A stretch of DNA of 64,000 bases. Origin: Levilinea saccharolytica (GTDB taxonomy: Bacteria; Chloroflexota; Anaerolineae; Anaerolineales; Anaerolineaceae). Under the pieces are notes generated by a model that saw nothing but the letters and a program-made list of their open reading frames with translations, did not search any database and was not told where the DNA came from. The DNA is taken from assembly GCF_001306035.1 (NCBI RefSeq), contig NZ_LGCM01000027.1, positions 1 to 64,000 of the forward strand, given 5' to 3'. Below, piece by piece: positions 61,059-64,000 of the stretch. The number at the start of each line of letters is the position of its first letter. The first letter of the stretch is position 1. The translations under genes were made by a program, and so were the position numbers.

Positions 61059-63860
61059 CTAACCTGCCTTTTCCGCCGCTAAAGCCTCGGCGATTTTTTC
61101 TTGATCCACCGGCAGCGAGTCCACCCGCACACCGACTGCGTTGTAAATTGCGTTTGTAATGGCCGGCGTGGTGGGAATGCTGACGATTTCGCCGATTCCC
61201 TTGGCCCCATACGGTCCGCCGGATGTCGCGTGCTCCACGATGATCGAGGTGATTTCCGGCGTGTGCGTGATGGACGGAATACGGTAGCGTGCCAACCGGT
61301 CGGTGACCACCCGACCCTCATCCAAAATGAAATGCTCCGTCAGCGCATTCCCCAACCCCATCATCACACCCCCTTCCACCTGCCCTTGCAGACCCAGGGG
61401 GTTGATGGCGGTTCCCACATCCGTCGCCGCCACAATGCGCACCACGCGCACTTCACCCGTCAACCGGTTCACTTCCACTTCTGCGGCCTGCACCCCAAAC
61501 CCAAAAGCAAAGTGCATATCACCTTCTTCACCCAACGGGCGGGTGGCCGGGGCCCAATACTCAAACATCGACCGCGGCGCGCGTCCTTCGCTCTGCATCT
61601 CGGTTGCCAGAGCGCCCAGAGGGATTTCCTGGCCGTTCACCTGCGCCAGCCCCTCGACAAAGCGGATCTGTTCCGGCGGGACGTCGTACTTTTCGGCCAG
61701 CATCGAGGTCAGCGCCTGCCGCAGCGCCACAGCCGCCCCTCGGGCAGCATTCCCGGTCACATACGTCTGCCGTGATGCGGTTGTAGGGCCGCCGTCCGGG
61801 GTCAAATCCGTATCCGACAGCAGTACATGGACGCGTTCGCCGCGCACCCCAAACTCCTCTGCCACGATCATGCGCAAAACCGTCACCAACCCCTGCCCAA
61901 TCTCTGCAGCCGAGGTGCGCACTTCCAAAGTCCCATCGGGATACAGTTCAACTTCCGCTCCGGACTTATCCGGCGCGCCGCCGCCCAAACCGGTGTTCTT
62001 GTAGGCCGCCGCCAATCCCCAGGCCCGCACAAGATGGGGGCTGCCTTCCACTTCACGCGGCGCAAATGGGTCTGGGCCAGCCAGCCGGTGTAATTCAGCC
62101 TCCACTTTCTCAATGCACTCCACCAACCCCACACTGTCGCGCAGCACCTGACCGGTATTGGTGATACTCCCCACCCGCAGTGCATTTTTCTTGCGCAGTT
62201 CAATCCGATCCATGCCTAACCGTTCGGCCAGCATGTCCATCAGCGATTCCACCGCAAAAGCCGATTGAGTTACCCCAAACCCGCGGAATGCGCCCGCCGG
62301 GGGGTTATTCGTATACATCGCATAACAATCCGCTTTCACGTTGGCAATACTGTACGGGCCGGAGGAATGTGTGGTGGCGCGGGTCATCACCTTTTCCCCC
62401 AACGAAGCGTAAGCACCCGTATCCCCATAGAGCTCCGTTTCCGCTGAAACCAGCGTCCCATCCCGCATAGCGCCCATCTTCACCCGTATTTGGGTCGCAT
62501 GCCGCTTGGGATGCACCACCAGGCTTTCATGCCGGTCGAAAAGAATCTTCACCGGCCGCTGTGTGGCGTTTGCCAGCAAAGCCGAGTGAATCTGCCCCAT
62601 GATATCTTCTTTCCCGCCGAAGCCGCCGCCGATCAGGGTTCCAATGATCCGCACCCGTTCCTCCGGCCAGCCCAACGCGCGAGCCACCTGGTTGCGGTCG
62701 GCGTATGGGATTTGCGATCCGACATATACTTCCATGCGGCCTTCATCGTTCACCCGGGCGATGCTGCACTCCGGTTCTAAAAATGCGTGGTCGGTCGTTG
62801 GCGTGTGGAACACATGCTCCATCACCACATCTGCCTGTTCAAAGCCGGCTTCCGTGGAACCTTTTCGTACTTTAATGTGCTTGAGCAGGTTCCCACCCGG
62901 GTGCAGTGCCTCCGTTTCGGGTTTACGCGCCTGCACCGGATCTTGAATGACTGGCAGCAGTTCGTATTCGGCTTCTATCAAGTCCAAAGCCTCAGCGGCG
63001 ATCTCTTTGGTCTCCGCTGCCACAATCGCCACCGTATCCCCCACGTAACGCACGCGCTCGCCAATGCCAACCATCGTCGGCCAGTCGGGGATCACCAGGC
63101 CGTGGTAATGATCGCCGGGAATGTCTTCGGCGGTCAAAACAGCCCACACCCCCGGCAGATTCCTGGCTTCGGATACATCCAGTTTTTTCAAACGCCCGTG
63201 CGGGATTCCAGCTCGCTTCGCCCGCCCATACAGCATCCCTTCAAATTTCAAGTCATCTGTGTAAATGGCTGCACCAGTGGTTTTTTCCACTGCTTCCGGA
63301 CGCATCTCAACCCGTCCAATCACCTTCTGTGCGCGGGCCGATTCTTGAATTTGAGGCGGCTGTACCGGCTGTCCCGTACGCATCGCCTCCGCCGCGGCCA
63401 AAATGGCGCGTTCAATCGTCGGATAGCCAGCACACCGGCACAAGGTGTCCTTGAGCGCATGGTGAATATCCTCAGCCGTCGGCTCAGGCTTTTTCAGCAG
63501 CAAAGCATAAGAAGTCATAATCTGGCCAGGGATGCAAAAACCGCACTGCACGGCGCCGTGCAGGATAAAAGCCTCCTGCAAGGGGTGCAAGTGGTCTTCA
63601 TCTCCACTGATTTGCCGCAGCCCTTCGATCGTGAGAATATTGCGTCCCTGAGCCCGCACCGCGGGGAAAGTGCAGGATAAGATCGGTTTGTTATCAATCA
63701 GAACCGTGCAGGCTCCGCATTCCGCTTCATTACATCCAATCTTGGTTCCCGTCAGTCCCAACCGCTCGCGCAGCATCTCCGCTAACATTTCGCCTGGGCG
63801 GGCAGGCAAACGCACCTGCTTTCCATTAACGATACACTCAATCAAGGTTTGATCTGTCAT
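61059..63860 (-). CDS. Second fused 2Fe-2S and molybdopterin-binding hydroxylase subunit
   Basis: A 933-residue fusion. Residues 1-160 carry two 2Fe-2S clusters (GCNEAECGACTVLIDN, CGFCIPGQ, CRCAGYPT). After a short linker comes the Mo domain with GGGFGGKEDIMGQ, GAFRGFGVTQ and PYGAKGIGEIVS with the catalytic Glu. It is of the XdhD/selenium-dependent XDH type, like the 1002-residue protein but with a shorter linker and normal GxGE. AAGGAG lies 7 bp before the ATG. It pairs with the FAD subunit that runs off the right edge. Confidence 0.92.
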   Translation of the reverse strand: MTDQTLIECIVNGKQVRLPARPGEMLAEMLRERLGLTGTKIGCNEAECGACTVLIDNKPILSCTFPAVRAQGRNILTIEGLRQISGDEDHLHPLQEAFILHGAVQCGFCIPGQIMTSYALLLKKPEPTAEDIHHALKDTLCRCAGYPTIERAILAAAEAMRTGQPVQPPQIQESARAQKVIGRVEMRPEAVEKTTGAAIYTDDLKFEGMLYGRAKRAGIPHGRLKKLDVSEARNLPGVWAVLTAEDIPGDHYHGLVIPDWPTMVGIGERVRYVGDTVAIVAAETKEIAAEALDLIEAEYELLPVIQDPVQARKPETEALHPGGNLLKHIKVRKGSTEAGFEQADVVMEHVFHTPTTDHAFLEPECSIARVNDEGRMEVYVGSQIPYADRNQVARALGWPEERVRIIGTLIGGGFGGKEDIMGQIHSALLANATQRPVKILFDRHESLVVHPKRHATQIRVKMGAMRDGTLVSAETELYGDTGAYASLGEKVMTRATTHSSGPYSIANVKADCYAMYTNNPPAGAFRGFGVTQSAFAVESLMDMLAERLGMDRIELRKKNALRVGSITNTGQVLRDSVGLVECIEKVEAELHRLAGPDPFAPREVEGSPHLVRAWGLAAAYKNTGLGGGAPDKSGAEVELYPDGTLEVRTSAAEIGQGLVTVLRMIVAEEFGVRGERVHVLLSDTDLTPDGGPTTASRQTYVTGNAARGAAVALRQALTSMLAEKYDVPPEQIRFVEGLAQVNGQEIPLGALATEMQSEGRAPRSMFEYWAPATRPLGEEGDMHFAFGFGVQAAEVEVNRLTGEVRVVRIVAATDVGTAINPLGLQGQVEGGVMMGLGNALTEHFILDEGRVVTDRLARYRIPSITHTPEITSIIVEHATSGGPYGAKGIGEIVSIPTTPAITNAIYNAVGVRVDSLPVDQEKIAEALAAEKAG

Positions 63861-63878
63861 TCCACTGCTCCTTCACCA

Positions 63879-64000
63879 TTAAACCACGTGAGAGACGGGG
63901 CCACCTGCCCGCTGCCAGACCTTCTGAATCACCTCACGCAGCAGCACACCAGCCAGTTTTTGACGATATTCCGCTGTTGCTCGCTGCGGGCTGGTGCGGA
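63879..64000 (-). CDS. C-terminal end of a FAD-binding (CoxM-type) hydroxylase subunit, partial
   Basis: Only the last 39 codons are in the window; the gene continues beyond 64000. The readable C-terminus RTSPQRATAEYRQKLAGVLL is the typical end of CoxM/XdhB FAD subunits. It stops 18 bp before the 933-residue FeS-Mo gene, its likely partner, and is the furthest upstream gene of the operon visible here. Too short for the usual length cut-off, so it is easy to miss. Confidence 0.85.
   Translation of the reverse strand, partial: RTSPQRATAEYRQKLAGVLLREVIQKVWQRAGGPVSHVV

Noticed and set aside
44860-64000. In-frame selenocysteine codons in the hydroxylases
   Set aside because: All Mo subunits read through without internal TGA. 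In this enzyme group the selenium is a labile cofactor ligand, not selenocysteine.
1-64000. CRISPR arrays, tRNA or rRNA genes, intact insertion sequences
   Set aside because: I saw no regularly spaced repeats, no cloverleaf-like intergenic sequence and no transposase; the only recombinase is the tyrosine recombinase at 23-24 kb.

Overview
The window looks like a chromosomal segment of an anaerobic or facultative member of the Chloroflexota, most like Anaerolineae. This is inferred from gene content: lipoproteins whose lipobox Cys is followed by Pro/Thr-rich linkers, an Asp23/Gls24-NusB pair, a free-standing GyrA-type beta-pinwheel, and tungsten- and molybdenum-enzyme genes beside ordinary housekeeping genes. 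No tRNA, rRNA, CRISPR array or intact insertion sequence was seen.

Layout. 0-4 kb: a phosphonate/phosphite-type ABC importer (phnD, phnC, and a very large phnE), closed by a bidirectional terminator. 4.1-8.2 kb, minus strand: an agmatine deiminase pathway operon (Lrp-like regulator, putrescine carbamoyltransferase, APC exchanger, agmatine deiminase). 8.3-18.7 kb: a YhhQ-type transporter, radical SAM protein, PucR regulator with APC permease, patatin, TypA, an unknown P-loop protein and an MFS transporter. 18.7-24 kb, minus strand: tyrosine recombinase, phospholipase D-like protein, proline iminopeptidase and a ProRS-like protein that appears to have lost its aminoacylation motifs. A roughly 580-bp gene-poor gap follows, with two strong palindromes. 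24.6-36.6 kb: GyrA-CTD-like protein, MBL hydrolase, AOR-family tungsten enzyme, VOC protein, LarA-type nickel racemase, MFS transporter, Asp23, NusB, a large modular lipoprotein and ATP-dependent PEP carboxykinase. 36.7-44.9 kb: prepilin peptidase, two MFS transporters, an MrfA/MrfB-type helicase-exonuclease pair with an HNH module inside the helicase, a methyltransferase and a DUF2007-type protein.

The most striking region is 44.9-64 kb: 17 genes on the minus strand, mostly separated by 0-50 bp or overlapping. They encode three sets of molybdenum hydroxylase subunits (one runs off the right edge), maturation proteins XdhC, a MocA-type nucleotidyltransferase and YqeB (the marker of selenium-dependent molybdenum hydroxylases), the aminohydrolase SsnA, and an F420 module: CofC, CofE, NADPH:F420 reductase and an LLM-class F420-type oxidoreductase. 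My reading is an operon for oxidising N-heterocycles (purines or similar) in which selenium-dependent molybdenum hydroxylases are tied to F420 redox chemistry. The family calls are strong. The link between the two cofactors and the substrate is inference.
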